Of a stretch of DNA of 6,533 nt, positions 1 through 6,380 are shown piece by piece (within the stretch, counting starts at the first letter, position 1; each line of letters starts with the position of its first letter). The position numbers were made by a program, and so were the translations under genes. The stretch comes from Pseudomonadota bacterium (GTDB lineage: Bacteria; Pseudomonadota; Alphaproteobacteria; Acetobacterales; Acetobacteraceae): positions 1 to 6,533 of the forward strand of contig JAJZFF010000481.1 in assembly GCA_021805485.1 (NCBI GenBank), in the 5' to 3' direction. Below the pieces are notes generated by a model. That model searched no databases. It was not told the DNA's origin and saw only the letters and a program-made list of their open reading frames with translations.

Positions 1-15
1 CACGGGTGCGGCCTG

Positions 16-681
16 TCAGACGACGTGCTCGGCGAAGAAGGCGAGGCTGCGGTGCTCGGCGATTTCGTTGGCGCGGGGGTTGAAGCTGGGGCGGTCGTGG
101 CAGCCGAAGCCGTGTTCCGCGCCCGGGTAGACGAAAATCCCGACATCCGGCTGCGCCTTGCGGATCAACTCGACATCCGCCAGCGGAATGCCCTTGTCCT
201 CGGCGCCGAAATGCAGTTGCACCGGGCAATTCGGTTTTTCCGACCGCGTCGCCGCGATGCCGCCGCCATACCAGCCGATCGCGGCCTTGAAGCTCTTGCT
301 CCGCGTGGCGCCCCACCACGCGATTGTGCCGCCCCAGCAATAGCCGATGATCCCGGTGGGCCGCGGCGAAAGGGCGGCGGCCGAGGCTTCGATATCGCGC
401 ATCACGGCCTCCTCCGTGATTTCCGCACGCAGGGCGAGGCCCTTGTCGCGCCCTTCAGCGTCGTAGCCGAGTTCGACGCCGCGTTCGACCCGGTCGAACA
501 GCGCCGGGGTGACGACCCGGAAGCCAAACGAGGCCAGGTGATCGGAGATCTGCCGCATGTGCGAATTTACCCCGAAGATTTCCTGCACGATCACGATGCC
601 ACGCTGAGAGGCGGGGTCGCCGGCGACATAGGCCTGGAATTTGTGCCCGCAGGAGGCGGTCAGGTTGATCATTTCACCCAT
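16..681 (-). CDS. Dienelactone hydrolase family protein (alpha/beta hydrolase)
   Basis: This is a complete cytoplasmic alpha/beta hydrolase of about 221 aa, the usual size for the dienelactone hydrolase (carboxymethylenebutenolidase) family. No signal peptide is visible. The family's Cys-Asp-His triad can be placed: the nucleophile Cys115 in GYCWGG, Asp162 in GAEDKGIP and His190 in GAEHGF. Glu34 in QEIFGVN is the family's conserved Glu that helps activate the cysteine. I chose the ATG at 681 because a GGAG lies 7 nt upstream of it. The ATG at 687 overlaps the rppH stop (ATGA), but the same GGAG is then only 1 nt away. The gene is the last of the minus-strand run and starts just after rppH. 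The classical role is hydrolysis of dienelactone in chlorocatechol breakdown, but no catechol-pathway gene is visible here. The real substrate is therefore unknown, and a general ester or lactone hydrolase is equally likely. The family call is firm; the function is not. Confidence 0.9.
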   Translation of the reverse strand: MGEMINLTASCGHKFQAYVAGDPASQRGIVIVQEIFGVNSHMRQISDHLASFGFRVVTPALFDRVERGVELGYDAEGRDKGLALRAEITEEAVMRDIEASAAALSPRPTGIIGYCWGGTIAWWGATRSKSFKAAIGWYGGGIAATRSEKPNCPVQLHFGAEDKGIPLADVELIRKAQPDVGIFVYPGAEHGFGCHDRPSFNPRANEIAEHRSLAFFAEHVV

Positions 682-683
682 CG

Positions 684-1178
684 TCATGCTCCGTCCGTTT
701 TGGCGAACCGCGCGAAATCACGCGCGAGGCGCTCATAAATAGGTCGCTTGAAAGGCACGGCCAGCGCCGGAATGGAGGAGAGCTCCGTCCAGCGCCACTC
801 GTCGAATTCCGGATGTTCGTGGGTATCGAGGCGGATCATGTCGTCGTTGCCGAGAAAGCGCAGAGCGAACCACCATTGCTTCTGTCCCCGATGCCGTCCG
901 CCGAATTTTGCCAGTACCTCGGGCGGGAAATCGTAGCTCAGCCAGCCGCCGATCTCGCCGATCACCTCGACCGCATTGGTGCCGATCTCTTCATCCAACT
1001 CGCGCAGCACGGCGACGGCAGGATCCTCGTCACCATCGATCCCGCCCTGGGGCAACTGCCACTGAAAGGCGGCATCGCGGCCGAGATCGGCGCGGCGCGC
1101 CACCAGGATCTTGCCCGCGCGGCTGAACAGCGCGGCGCCGACATTGCGCCGGTAAGGCAGGGTGGCTGCGCCGGTCAT
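684..1178 (-). CDS. rppH: RNA pyrophosphohydrolase RppH (Nudix hydrolase)
   Basis: This 164-aa protein is a single Nudix domain. The Nudix box occupies about residues 45-67 (GGID...E51...REL..EEIGT), with Arg59, Glu60, Glu63 and Glu64 as the expected catalytic and metal-binding residues. The opening PYRRNVGAALFSRAGKILVA and the box-flanking WQLPQGGID are typical of RppH/IalA proteins, which remove pyrophosphate from 5'-triphosphate mRNA ends and so trigger RNase E-dependent decay. An older name for the family is dinucleoside polyphosphate hydrolase (IalA, invasion protein A). An in-frame extension to 1253 is open, but the ATG at 1178 is preferred. It has AGGA 6 nt upstream, it overlaps the preceding stop codon as ATGA (1175-1178), and the family's N-terminus starts just there. 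The 4-nt overlap suggests translational coupling to the upstream gene. Adjacency to ctpA and the deacetylase-family gene fits alphaproteobacterial gene order. Confidence 0.93.
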   Translation of the reverse strand: MTGAATLPYRRNVGAALFSRAGKILVARRADLGRDAAFQWQLPQGGIDGDEDPAVAVLRELDEEIGTNAVEVIGEIGGWLSYDFPPEVLAKFGGRHRGQKQWWFALRFLGNDDMIRLDTHEHPEFDEWRWTELSSIPALAVPFKRPIYERLARDFARFAKTDGA

Positions 1179-2158
1179 TGAGTGTCCTGTGTCGCGACCA
1201 GCGCGCTCACCGGAACCAGCACCAGCCCGTCCGCCTTCAGGCCCTGGCACCACTGGGCGAGCACGGCGATGTCATCCGCGGTGGGCGCGGATATCACGCC
1301 GAGCGCGGAGCCGCTCGCGACCGCTGTGGCCGCCAGTCGCTTCAGCGCCGCGCGCTGTTCGTCGACGCTCATTTCGGGATGGATCACCACGTCCGCCACC
1401 CGTCCAGGCACGCCGGAGGGCACCCTGCTGCCCTGGGATGCGGTGATAAGAAAGAGACCCGTCGCGCGCAGCTGCTTGCCGAGCCAGTGGCGGTTCAGCG
1501 ACTGGGTGAGATAGGTCTCGTCGACCGACATGCCGATTTCGTCGGTGACGCCAGCATAGCCGGCGCTTCGCGACAGCGCCCAGTCGAGGTGCTTGAGGTT
1601 GACCGGATCGAGTTCCGATCCACGCAGCGCCTCGTCGCCTTCGGTGATGGCGGGCTCGCGGTCGGTCTGCATCGGGATGCCCATCAGGGTCTCGTGCCCG
1701 GCGGCCCGGGCGGCCGCGACCACCGAACGCAGGTGCGGCCCATACGGCGTGAGCGCGAGCGAGACGGCAGGCGGCAGCGAGCGGATGGCATCGCGGCTCG
1801 TCTGCAGGGCCTCGCCGATCCCGCCCACCATCACCGCCACGCGATGCAAACCTTCCGGCACCGGCACCGGCGCCGCGGCTGCATAATACCGCATCGGCGT
1901 CATGCCGTCCGGCGCCGGATGGGGAATCTTCCAAGCCGGATCGGCCTTGGAGGCGACCAGCAGTGCCGGGTTGGGCGGCGGGATCGGGCCGCCGCTGCGG
2001 TGTAGGAAGGGGCCGGTGAGTATGGCCGTGCCGTGGGCTGGCGGGCCGAACAACTGCAGCACGACCGCGCCGGTCAGCGCAGCCGTGCCAATTCCGGCCC
2101 AGAACAGCTTGACCGAACGCGCAATCCGGATTGGCGGCATTGTTTCAGTGCGCCGCAT
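1175..2158 (-). CDS. Divergent polysaccharide deacetylase family protein (YibQ type), probable pseudoenzyme
   Basis: This 327-aa protein is probably anchored in the inner membrane and faces the periplasm. A basic N-terminus leads into one hydrophobic segment at about residues 17-38, then a Pro/Ala-rich linker to about residue 103. The domain at about 105-322 has the layout of the divergent polysaccharide deacetylase (YibQ, PF04748) family: RVAVMVGGIG, LPPAVSLALTPYG, ARAAGHE, IPMQ, a GVTDEIG block, GLFLI and a closing LVLVPVSAL. The landmark residues of the family are changed. The usual Asp-Asp after the first strand is Gly-Gly (112-113), the His before the PM motif is Gly160, the NNHMG-like block is TDEIG (205-209), and the GHPHP-like block is replaced by ISAPT (289-293). 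Catalysis is therefore doubtful. In E. coli yibQ follows envC and gpmM, which supports the family call. The ATG at 2158 overlaps the ctpA stop by 14 nt and has AGGCGG close upstream. The ATG at 2140 (MPPIRIARS) is an equally possible start. Confidence 0.86.
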   Translation of the reverse strand: MRRTETMPPIRIARSVKLFWAGIGTAALTGAVVLQLFGPPAHGTAILTGPFLHRSGGPIPPPNPALLVASKADPAWKIPHPAPDGMTPMRYYAAAAPVPVPEGLHRVAVMVGGIGEALQTSRDAIRSLPPAVSLALTPYGPHLRSVVAAARAAGHETLMGIPMQTDREPAITEGDEALRGSELDPVNLKHLDWALSRSAGYAGVTDEIGMSVDETYLTQSLNRHWLGKQLRATGLFLITASQGSRVPSGVPGRVADVVIHPEMSVDEQRAALKRLAATAVASGSALGVISAPTADDIAVLAQWCQGLKADGLVLVPVSALVATQDTQ

Positions 2159-3518
2159 CCGCCTGGCTGGCGCCCGTGCGATTTGTTGCCATGGCGCGCA
2201 CCAGCTTCAGTGCCATCTGGAGCTGGTAGTCCGTGTTCGGGTGCTTGGGCTCGAATTTCGGCCAGTTGGCCGGCGGCCTTGGCGCGATCGTCTTCGCGGC
2301 GGCTGGCAGCACCAGCTTCGGCGGCAGGATCGGCGCCTTGAGGCCCGAGGGGTTGCGGAAGGCGTGCGGCATGTTCGATTCGCGAATCTTGGGGAAATGA
2401 TCCTTCGGATTGTTCGTCTCGTGCACGACAAGGTCGGGCTCGACTCCGTAATCCTGCAGCGACTTGCCGGAGGGCGTGTAGTAGAGCGCGGTGGTCATCC
2501 GCAGCGCGCCGTGGCCAGGAATGGTGAAGATGGTCTGCACCGACCCCTTGCCAAAGGTGCGGGTGCCCATCACCACCGCGCGGCGGTTCTGTTGCAGCGC
2601 CGCGCTGACGATTTCCGCCGCCGAGGCGGTGCCGGAATTCACCAGCACGACGATCGGCTTGCCGCCGGTGATGTCGCCGTCATGCGCGTACCAGACCTGG
2701 TCGTCGGACTGGTGCCGGCCATGGGTGGAGACGATCTCGCCAGTGTTGAGGAAATCGTCGGCTACGGCAATGCCTTGGTCGAGCAGGCCGCCGGGATTGT
2801 TGCGCAGGTCGAGGATATAGGCGCCCACCTTTCCGTGGGTCTCGGCCTTAAGCTTCGCCACGCCGCGGCGGATGTCGCGATTCGCGTTCTCGGAGAAGCT
2901 GGCGAGGCGCAGATAGCCGACATCGCCGTAAAGCGCGGTCTTGACCGCGTGGACATGGATGATCGCGCGGGTCAGGGTGACATGCACCGGCTTGTCGACG
3001 CCGGGGCGCTTGATCGTCAGCTCGATCTTGCTACCGGCCGGACCGCGCATCCGGTCGACCGCCTTGTCCAGAGTTATGCCGACCATCGGCTTGCCGTTGA
3101 TCGCCACGATCAGGTCGCCGGGCTTGATGCCGGCCTTGGCGGCCGGCGTGCCGTCGATCGGGGTGATGACCTTGATGAAGCCGCCCGCCTCGGACACCTC
3201 GATGCCGAGCCCGCCAAACTGGCCGGAGGTCTCTGCCTTCATGTCCTTGTACTGCTGGGCGTTCATGTAGGCGCTGTGCGGATCGAGACCCGTCAGCATG
3301 CCATTCATCGCATCATAGATCAGCTTCTTCGAGGTTTCAGGCACCACGTAGTCGGCCCGGATCCGCTGGAAGATGTTCTCAAACAGACCCAGCTGGCGAT
3401 AAGTCTCGTCGCTCTGGCGAACGCCGGCCAGTGCATCATGCACCGCGGGCGCCACCATGCCGACGCTGATGCCGACCGCGAACGTGGCCGTGATCAACAG
3501 AGAGGTCCTCAACTTCAT
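2145..3518 (-). CDS. ctpA: S41 family carboxy-terminal processing protease CtpA
   Basis: This is a 457-aa periplasmic serine protease anchored or exported by an N-terminal hydrophobic segment (about residues 6-27). After an N-terminal helical region (DETYRQLGLFENIFQRIRADYV) comes a PDZ domain at about 100-172 (FGGLGIEV, AGIKPGDLIVAINGK). The S41 protease core follows. The catalytic Ser is S299 in VNSGTASAAE and the general-base Lys is K324 in FGKGSVQ. Their 25-residue spacing equals that of Tsp/Prc and CtpA enzymes. The Pro-rich tail ending DYQLQMALKLVRAM resembles other alphaproteobacterial CtpAs. The family cleaves proteins at or near their C-termini and in several bacteria controls peptidoglycan hydrolase levels, which fits its place after envC. 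The start is uncertain. The ATG at 3518 has GAGG 9 nt upstream, but in-frame ATGs at 3527, 3533 and 3536 exist. The longest open frame, to 3548, would need a TTG codon. Confidence 0.93.
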   Translation of the reverse strand: MKLRTSLLITATFAVGISVGMVAPAVHDALAGVRQSDETYRQLGLFENIFQRIRADYVVPETSKKLIYDAMNGMLTGLDPHSAYMNAQQYKDMKAETSGQFGGLGIEVSEAGGFIKVITPIDGTPAAKAGIKPGDLIVAINGKPMVGITLDKAVDRMRGPAGSKIELTIKRPGVDKPVHVTLTRAIIHVHAVKTALYGDVGYLRLASFSENANRDIRRGVAKLKAETHGKVGAYILDLRNNPGGLLDQGIAVADDFLNTGEIVSTHGRHQSDDQVWYAHDGDITGGKPIVVLVNSGTASAAEIVSAALQQNRRAVVMGTRTFGKGSVQTIFTIPGHGALRMTTALYYTPSGKSLQDYGVEPDLVVHETNNPKDHFPKIRESNMPHAFRNPSGLKAPILPPKLVLPAAAKTIAPRPPANWPKFEPKHPNTDYQLQMALKLVRAMATNRTGASQADAAH

Positions 3519-3552
3519 ACGCACCATCCTCATCATCTCTGCCACCAATAGT

Positions 3553-3579
3553 GCGGCTGGGCCGGAAGTCCAGAGCCGC
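3553..3579 (-). other. Possible stem-loop in the envC-ctpA gap
   Basis: The gap of about 70 nt between the envC stop and the ctpA start holds an imperfect inverted repeat: arms GCGGCTGG (3553-3560) and CCAG-ag-CCGC (3570-3579) around a 9-nt loop, giving 8 pairs with a 2-nt bulge. No T-run follows on the minus strand, so it is not a classical intrinsic terminator. It could be an mRNA structure that affects ctpA translation or transcript processing, or a chance repeat in GC-rich DNA. Confidence 0.25.
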
Positions 3580-3590
3580 GCTCCATGGTT

Positions 3591-4769
3591 TCAGCGTTCC
3601 CCCGACCCGGAGCCGAATCGCGACGCCGGGTCGACCGCCTTCCCGTCATGCCGCAGCTCGACATAGAGGCGCGGCTGGTTTCCCGGATTGTGCGCATCGA
3701 ATGCCGGCATCCGTCCGACCGGCTGGCCGGGCTCGACATGCTGGCCTACCGATACATCGAACCGCTGGAACCCCGCCATCACGAAATCGTACCCGCCGCC
3801 GCAGTCGATGATCATCAGCTTGCCATAGCTGGCGAAGGGCTTCGCGAACACCACGTTGCCGCTGCACGTGGCGCTGACCACGGCACCGGGTGCGGCTGCG
3901 AATGTATCGCCGGTCGCCGGGCCGGCGGCCGTGGCGCTGGCGAAGGCACGGACCAGCTTGCCGGCAACCGGTGCGCCGGCGAGCGCTCTCGGCGTTAACG
4001 GAGCGATCCGCGCAGCGGCTTCCTGCCGCGCTGCGGCGGCACGGGCGCGTTCGAGGCGCGAGATGACGCCGACGAGATCATGCGCATGTCCAGCGGCCGC
4101 AGCGGCTTTCCGGGCCTCGGCCTGGCGGCGCATGGCGGCGTGGCTTTCCGTTGTGCTAACCGCGGCGATGGCGGCCTGAAGTGCTGTGTCATCCGCCTTC
4201 TGGCGCGCCACCGCCGCCGCCATGCGCGCTTTCTGCCCAGCCAGTTCCGTTGCAAGCATCCTGTAGCGCCGCCGTGCCGCCCGCAGTGCGCGAGCGCGGG
4301 CCGCGATATGCCGCGTGATTCCCTGCATTGCCAGCGCGCCCTCCGCCGCCTTGCCGGGTGCCGCACCGGAGGCGATCAGGGTCGCCGCCGGATGCAGGGC
4401 GAGCCGGGTGATGAGCGGCAGGAGCGGGGCGATGGCCGCGGAATCGGCGTCGAGTTCCGCCTTGGCTGCCTGCGTCTTCGTGGCCAGTTCGGCAAGGCGA
4501 GCGACGACCTGCGCGGTCTTGTCTTCGGTGGCGCGCAAGGTGGCGTTGGCGGCGATTTCCTGGGCCACCAGCGCTTTTCGACGCGTTGCCGCCGCGGCCT
4601 CCGCCCTTGCTGCCGCCGCCGCCGCGGCGCGATGGCGTTGCGCCGCCGCGTTCGCCTGATCGAGCCGGTTGCGCGCGGTGCCGAGCTGGTCGGCCCGTGC
4701 CGTGCCAGCGGCGAGTGCTGCGACGAGCAGCGCGGCGGTCGGGACAAGGCGGCGGGCGGCCAGGGGCAT
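3591..4769 (-). CDS. envC: EnvC-like murein hydrolase activator with degenerate LytM (M23) domain
   Basis: This 392-aa exported protein has a signal peptide of about 26 residues (hydrophobic AALLVAALAAG, likely cleaved after ARA). Residues about 28-255 are a long Ala/Arg/Lys/Glu-rich helical region that should form coiled coil, as in EnvC. Residues about 288-385 form a C-terminal LytM/M23 fold (GNVVFAKPFASYGKLMIID, VGQHVEPGQPVGRM, LYVELRHDGKAVDP). The zinc ligands of active M23 peptidases are absent. The HLHFE-type motif reads RLYVE, with Arg367 and Tyr369 replacing the two His, and no upstream HxxxD ligand pair is present. E. coli EnvC has the same type of degenerate domain (LYFEIR) and works by activating the amidases AmiA and AmiB during septal splitting. 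The likely role here is thus an amidase activator in cell division, not a peptidase. The start codon shares one base with the gpmI stop (TGATG), so coupling is likely. The symbol rests on architecture and on gpmI adjacency. Confidence 0.87.
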   Translation of the reverse strand: MPLAARRLVPTAALLVAALAAGTARADQLGTARNRLDQANAAAQRHRAAAAAAARAEAAAATRRKALVAQEIAANATLRATEDKTAQVVARLAELATKTQAAKAELDADSAAIAPLLPLITRLALHPAATLIASGAAPGKAAEGALAMQGITRHIAARARALRAARRRYRMLATELAGQKARMAAAVARQKADDTALQAAIAAVSTTESHAAMRRQAEARKAAAAAGHAHDLVGVISRLERARAAAARQEAAARIAPLTPRALAGAPVAGKLVRAFASATAAGPATGDTFAAAPGAVVSATCSGNVVFAKPFASYGKLMIIDCGGGYDFVMAGFQRFDVSVGQHVEPGQPVGRMPAFDAHNPGNQPRLYVELRHDGKAVDPASRFGSGSGER

Positions 4770-6284
4770 CAGGCGCCGATCAGGCTCCGGCCGGTCATCG
4801 CTTCGGGCTGGGGAAGCCCGAGCAGGGCGAGAAGCGTCGGCGCGAGGTCGGCGAGCCGGCCGTCATGCAGTTTCGCATCCGCCGGCCCGCCGGTCAGCAG
4901 CACCGGCACGCGGTTGAGCGTGTGCGCGGTGTGCGGGCCGCCGGTTTCGGGGTCGCGCATCATCTCGCAATTGCCGTGATCGGCGGTGACGATCATCGCC
5001 CCGCCCTGGGCGCGGATCGCCGCCTCGATCCGGCCGAGCCCGGCATCGACCGTCTCCACCGCCTTGACCGCGGCGGGCAGCGAGCCGGTATGGCCGACCA
5101 TGTCGGGGTTGGCGAAATTGAGGACGATGAGATCGAAGCGGCCGGATTCGATGGCAGCGACGACCTTGTCGGTCAGTTCCGGCGCCGACATTTCCGGCTG
5201 CAGGTCGTAGGTCGCGACCTTGGGCGAGGCGACGAGGATGCGTTCCTCGCCCTCGAACGGCGTCTCCCGCCCGCCGTTCAGAAAGTAGGTGACGTGCGGG
5301 TATTTTTCGGTTTCCGCCGCGCGTAGCTGGCGCTTGCCAGCGCGGGCGACCACCTCGCCGAGCAGGTCGTTCATCCGCTGCGGCGGGAACAGCGTGTGCA
5401 TGAAATGCGCAAGCTCGTCGGAATAGGTGACCATGCCGAGGGCGGCGGTGAAACGGATGTGCCGGCCGTGCGCGAAGCCGTCGAAGCCAGGGTCGAGCAG
5501 GGCGGAGAGGATCTCGCGCACGCGATCGGCTCGGAAATTGGCGCAGAGCAACCCGTCGCCGTCGCGCATGCCTTTGTAGCCGCCGATCACGACCGGCTTG
5601 ACGAACTCATCGGTCACCCCGTCCGCATGGCTTGCCTTCACCGCGGCGACCGGATCGTCAGCGTGGTCGCCCTTGCCTTCGGTGAACAGGTCGAAGGCGA
5701 GGCGGACGCGCTCCCAGCGGTTGTCGCGGTCCATGGCGTAATAGCGGCCGATCACGGTGGCGATCTCCGCCCCTTTCGGCAGCGCGCCGCCCAGCCAGGC
5801 GAGGCAGTCCGGCGCGCTTTCCGGCGCCGTGTCCCGCCCGTCGGTGATGGCATGCACGAAGACGGGAATGCCGGCCTGCGCGACCGCGCCGGCAAGGGCC
5901 GCGATATGGCTGATGCGCATGTACCCCGCCGGGCGAGACGAGGCCGAGCAGGTGGCAGGCGCCGCCCGACTCGCGCAGCGCCTCCACGAAGCGGCGCAGA
6001 TCGGCATTCTCGGCCAGCGAGCCGTCCTCGATCGCGCTGTCGATCCGGGGCAGTTCCTGCATGACCACCCGGCCGGCGCCGATATTGGTGTGGCCTACCT
6101 CCGAATTGCCGATCTGCCCCTCGGGCAGGCCGACGTCGCGACCGCAGGCGTTAAGGAAGGCGTGCGGCGACTCCCGCCAGAGACGGTCGAAATGCGGCGT
6201 GTTCGCCTGGGCCACGGCGTTGTCCGCGCGGTCCTCGCGCCACCCGAACCCGTCGAGTATCGTCAGCATCACCGGCCTGGTCAT
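4769..6284 (-). pseudogene. gpmI: 2,3-bisphosphoglycerate-independent phosphoglycerate mutase, frameshifted as sequenced
   Basis: GpmI interconverts 3-phosphoglycerate and 2-phosphoglycerate in glycolysis and gluconeogenesis, using two Mn ions and a phosphoserine intermediate. The N-terminal part reads from the ATG at 6284 (MTRPVMLTILDGFGW), which has GGAG 6 nt upstream. It carries Asp11 and the catalytic Ser61 in GQIGNSEVGHTNIG, and runs in frame to GLVSPGGVHAH near 5913. Homology then continues in another frame (SHIAALAGAV, HAITDGRDTAPES, RYYAMDRDNRWERV, FANPDMVGHTG, VTADHGNCEMM) to the stop at 4769-4771. Restoring two bases at the junction gives about 505 aa, close to the family's usual 510. 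All expected motifs are present on both sides and nothing else looks decayed, so a sequencing error or a very recent lesion is more likely than an old pseudogene. It is the first gene of the minus-strand run and its stop overlaps the envC start by one base. Left unrepaired, the frame from 6284 continues as unrelated residues and ends near 5658. Confidence 0.92.
5906..5920 (-). other. Frameshift site within gpmI
   Basis: On the minus strand the codons CAT GCG CAT CAG (His-Ala-His-Gln) are followed directly by C CAT ATC, where the family pattern HSHxxHI needs a full codon between CAG and CAT. Inserting AG to give CAG AGC CAT restores HAHQSHI and the downstream frame. This suggests loss of one AG unit from an AGAG dinucleotide repeat. 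Removing one base instead also restores frame but leaves the protein one residue short at this conserved loop, so the two-base deletion fits better. Confidence 0.75.
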
Positions 6285-6290
6285 CGCATT

Positions 6291-6294
6291 CTCC
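6291..6294 (-). promoter_or_regulatory. Ribosome binding site deciding the gpmI start
   Basis: On the minus strand GGAG is followed by six bases and then the ATG at 6284. The in-frame ATGs at 6299 and 6296 lie upstream of this GGAG and so cannot use it. This supports MTRPVMLTILDGFG as the real N-terminus, in line with the family. Confidence 0.7.
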
Positions 6295-6296
6295 AT

Positions 6297-6315
6297 CATC
6301 TGCCGCCCGCAGATG
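6297..6315. repeat. Inverted repeat, 7-bp arms, 5-nt loop, in gpmI leader
   Basis: The arms CATCTGC (6297-6303) and GCAGATG (6309-6315) are perfect reverse complements around a 5-nt CGCCC centre. The repeat lies 2 bp upstream of the gpmI ribosome binding site and overlaps the place where a -10 element would sit for the TTGACC -35. It could be an operator or a small leader hairpin. There is no T-run, so it is not a terminator. Confidence 0.5.
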
Positions 6316-6322
6316 GACCGAG

Positions 6323-6343
6323 GCGCTTGCGCGGGTCAAGCGC
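6323..6343. repeat. Inverted repeat, 7-bp arms, 7-nt spacer, overlapping the gpmI -35
   Basis: The arms GCGCTTG (6323-6329) and CAAGCGC (6337-6343) are perfect reverse complements with a 7-nt spacer. The centre-to-centre distance of 14 bp between arms is longer than one helical turn but plausible for a dimeric regulator. The dyad overlaps the TTGACC element for gpmI. Its function is unknown, and GC-rich DNA produces such dyads by chance at some rate. Confidence 0.45.
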
Positions 6344-6368
6344 GGTTCCGATCCGGCGCCGTCACCTC

Positions 6369-6374
6369 TATATA
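6369..6374 (+). promoter_or_regulatory. Candidate -10 element for tatD, possibly giving a leaderless mRNA
   Basis: TATATA matches four of six bases of the -10 consensus and is the only AT-rich hexamer in a GC-rich gap. A weak TTCCGA lies 17 bp upstream. A start site 7 nt beyond the hexamer would fall exactly on the A of the tatD ATG at 6381. No good ribosome binding site precedes that ATG. The hexamer sits in an 8-bp palindrome, CTATATAG, so it alone does not fix the strand. Confidence 0.4.
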
Positions 6375-6380
6375 GGCCGG

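Larger units (their letters stand above)
6285..6380. promoter_or_regulatory. Divergent intergenic region between gpmI operon and tatD gene
   Basis: The only divergent gap in the window, 96 bp, must hold the start signals of both transcription units unless they lie inside the genes. For the gpmI operon, a TTGACC -35-like element is at 6339-6334, five of six matches to the sigma70 consensus. The -10 at the expected spacing (around 6315-6310) is poor. For tatD, a TATATA element at 6369-6374 lies 17 bp after a weak TTCCGA at 6346-6351. Two perfect inverted repeats fill the gpmI side of the gap. Promoter calls are by eye only. Confidence 0.5.

Noticed and set aside
25..738. A 237-codon plus-strand open frame opposite the dienelactone hydrolase gene.
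   Set aside because: It mirrors a well-supported gene, crosses the rppH junction and shows no motif.
1179..1253. 25-residue N-terminal extension of rppH.
   Set aside because: The family N-terminus, the AGGA ribosome binding site and the ATGA overlap all point to the ATG at 1178. The extension lies inside the coding end of the YibQ-family gene.
1902..3551. A 549-codon open frame on the plus strand, antisense to ctpA and the start of the YibQ-family gene.
   Set aside because: The opposite frame encodes a full S41 protease with PDZ domain and catalytic Ser/Lys. The plus-strand translation has no recognisable domain and is rich in Arg, Gly, Ala and His, as expected of an antisense shadow in high-GC DNA.
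4600..4660. GCC/GCG triplet-rich tract resembling a microsatellite.
   Set aside because: It encodes the Ala-rich helical region of the EnvC-like protein with varied codons, and is not a true tandem repeat.
4080..5326. Long plus-strand open frames opposite envC and gpmI.
   Set aside because: They are low-complexity Arg/Gly/Ala-rich translations that reflect codon bias of the genes on the minus strand.
5906..5920. Programmed ribosomal frameshifting in gpmI.
   Set aside because: No slippery heptamer or downstream structure is evident, and GpmI is not known to use recoding. A two-base deletion or a sequence error explains the data more simply.
6367..6376. TATATA as a -10 element for gpmI on the minus strand.
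   Set aside because: The palindrome allows it, but no reasonable -35 sequence lies 16-18 bp upstream on that strand, and it would sit 85 bp or more from the gpmI start.
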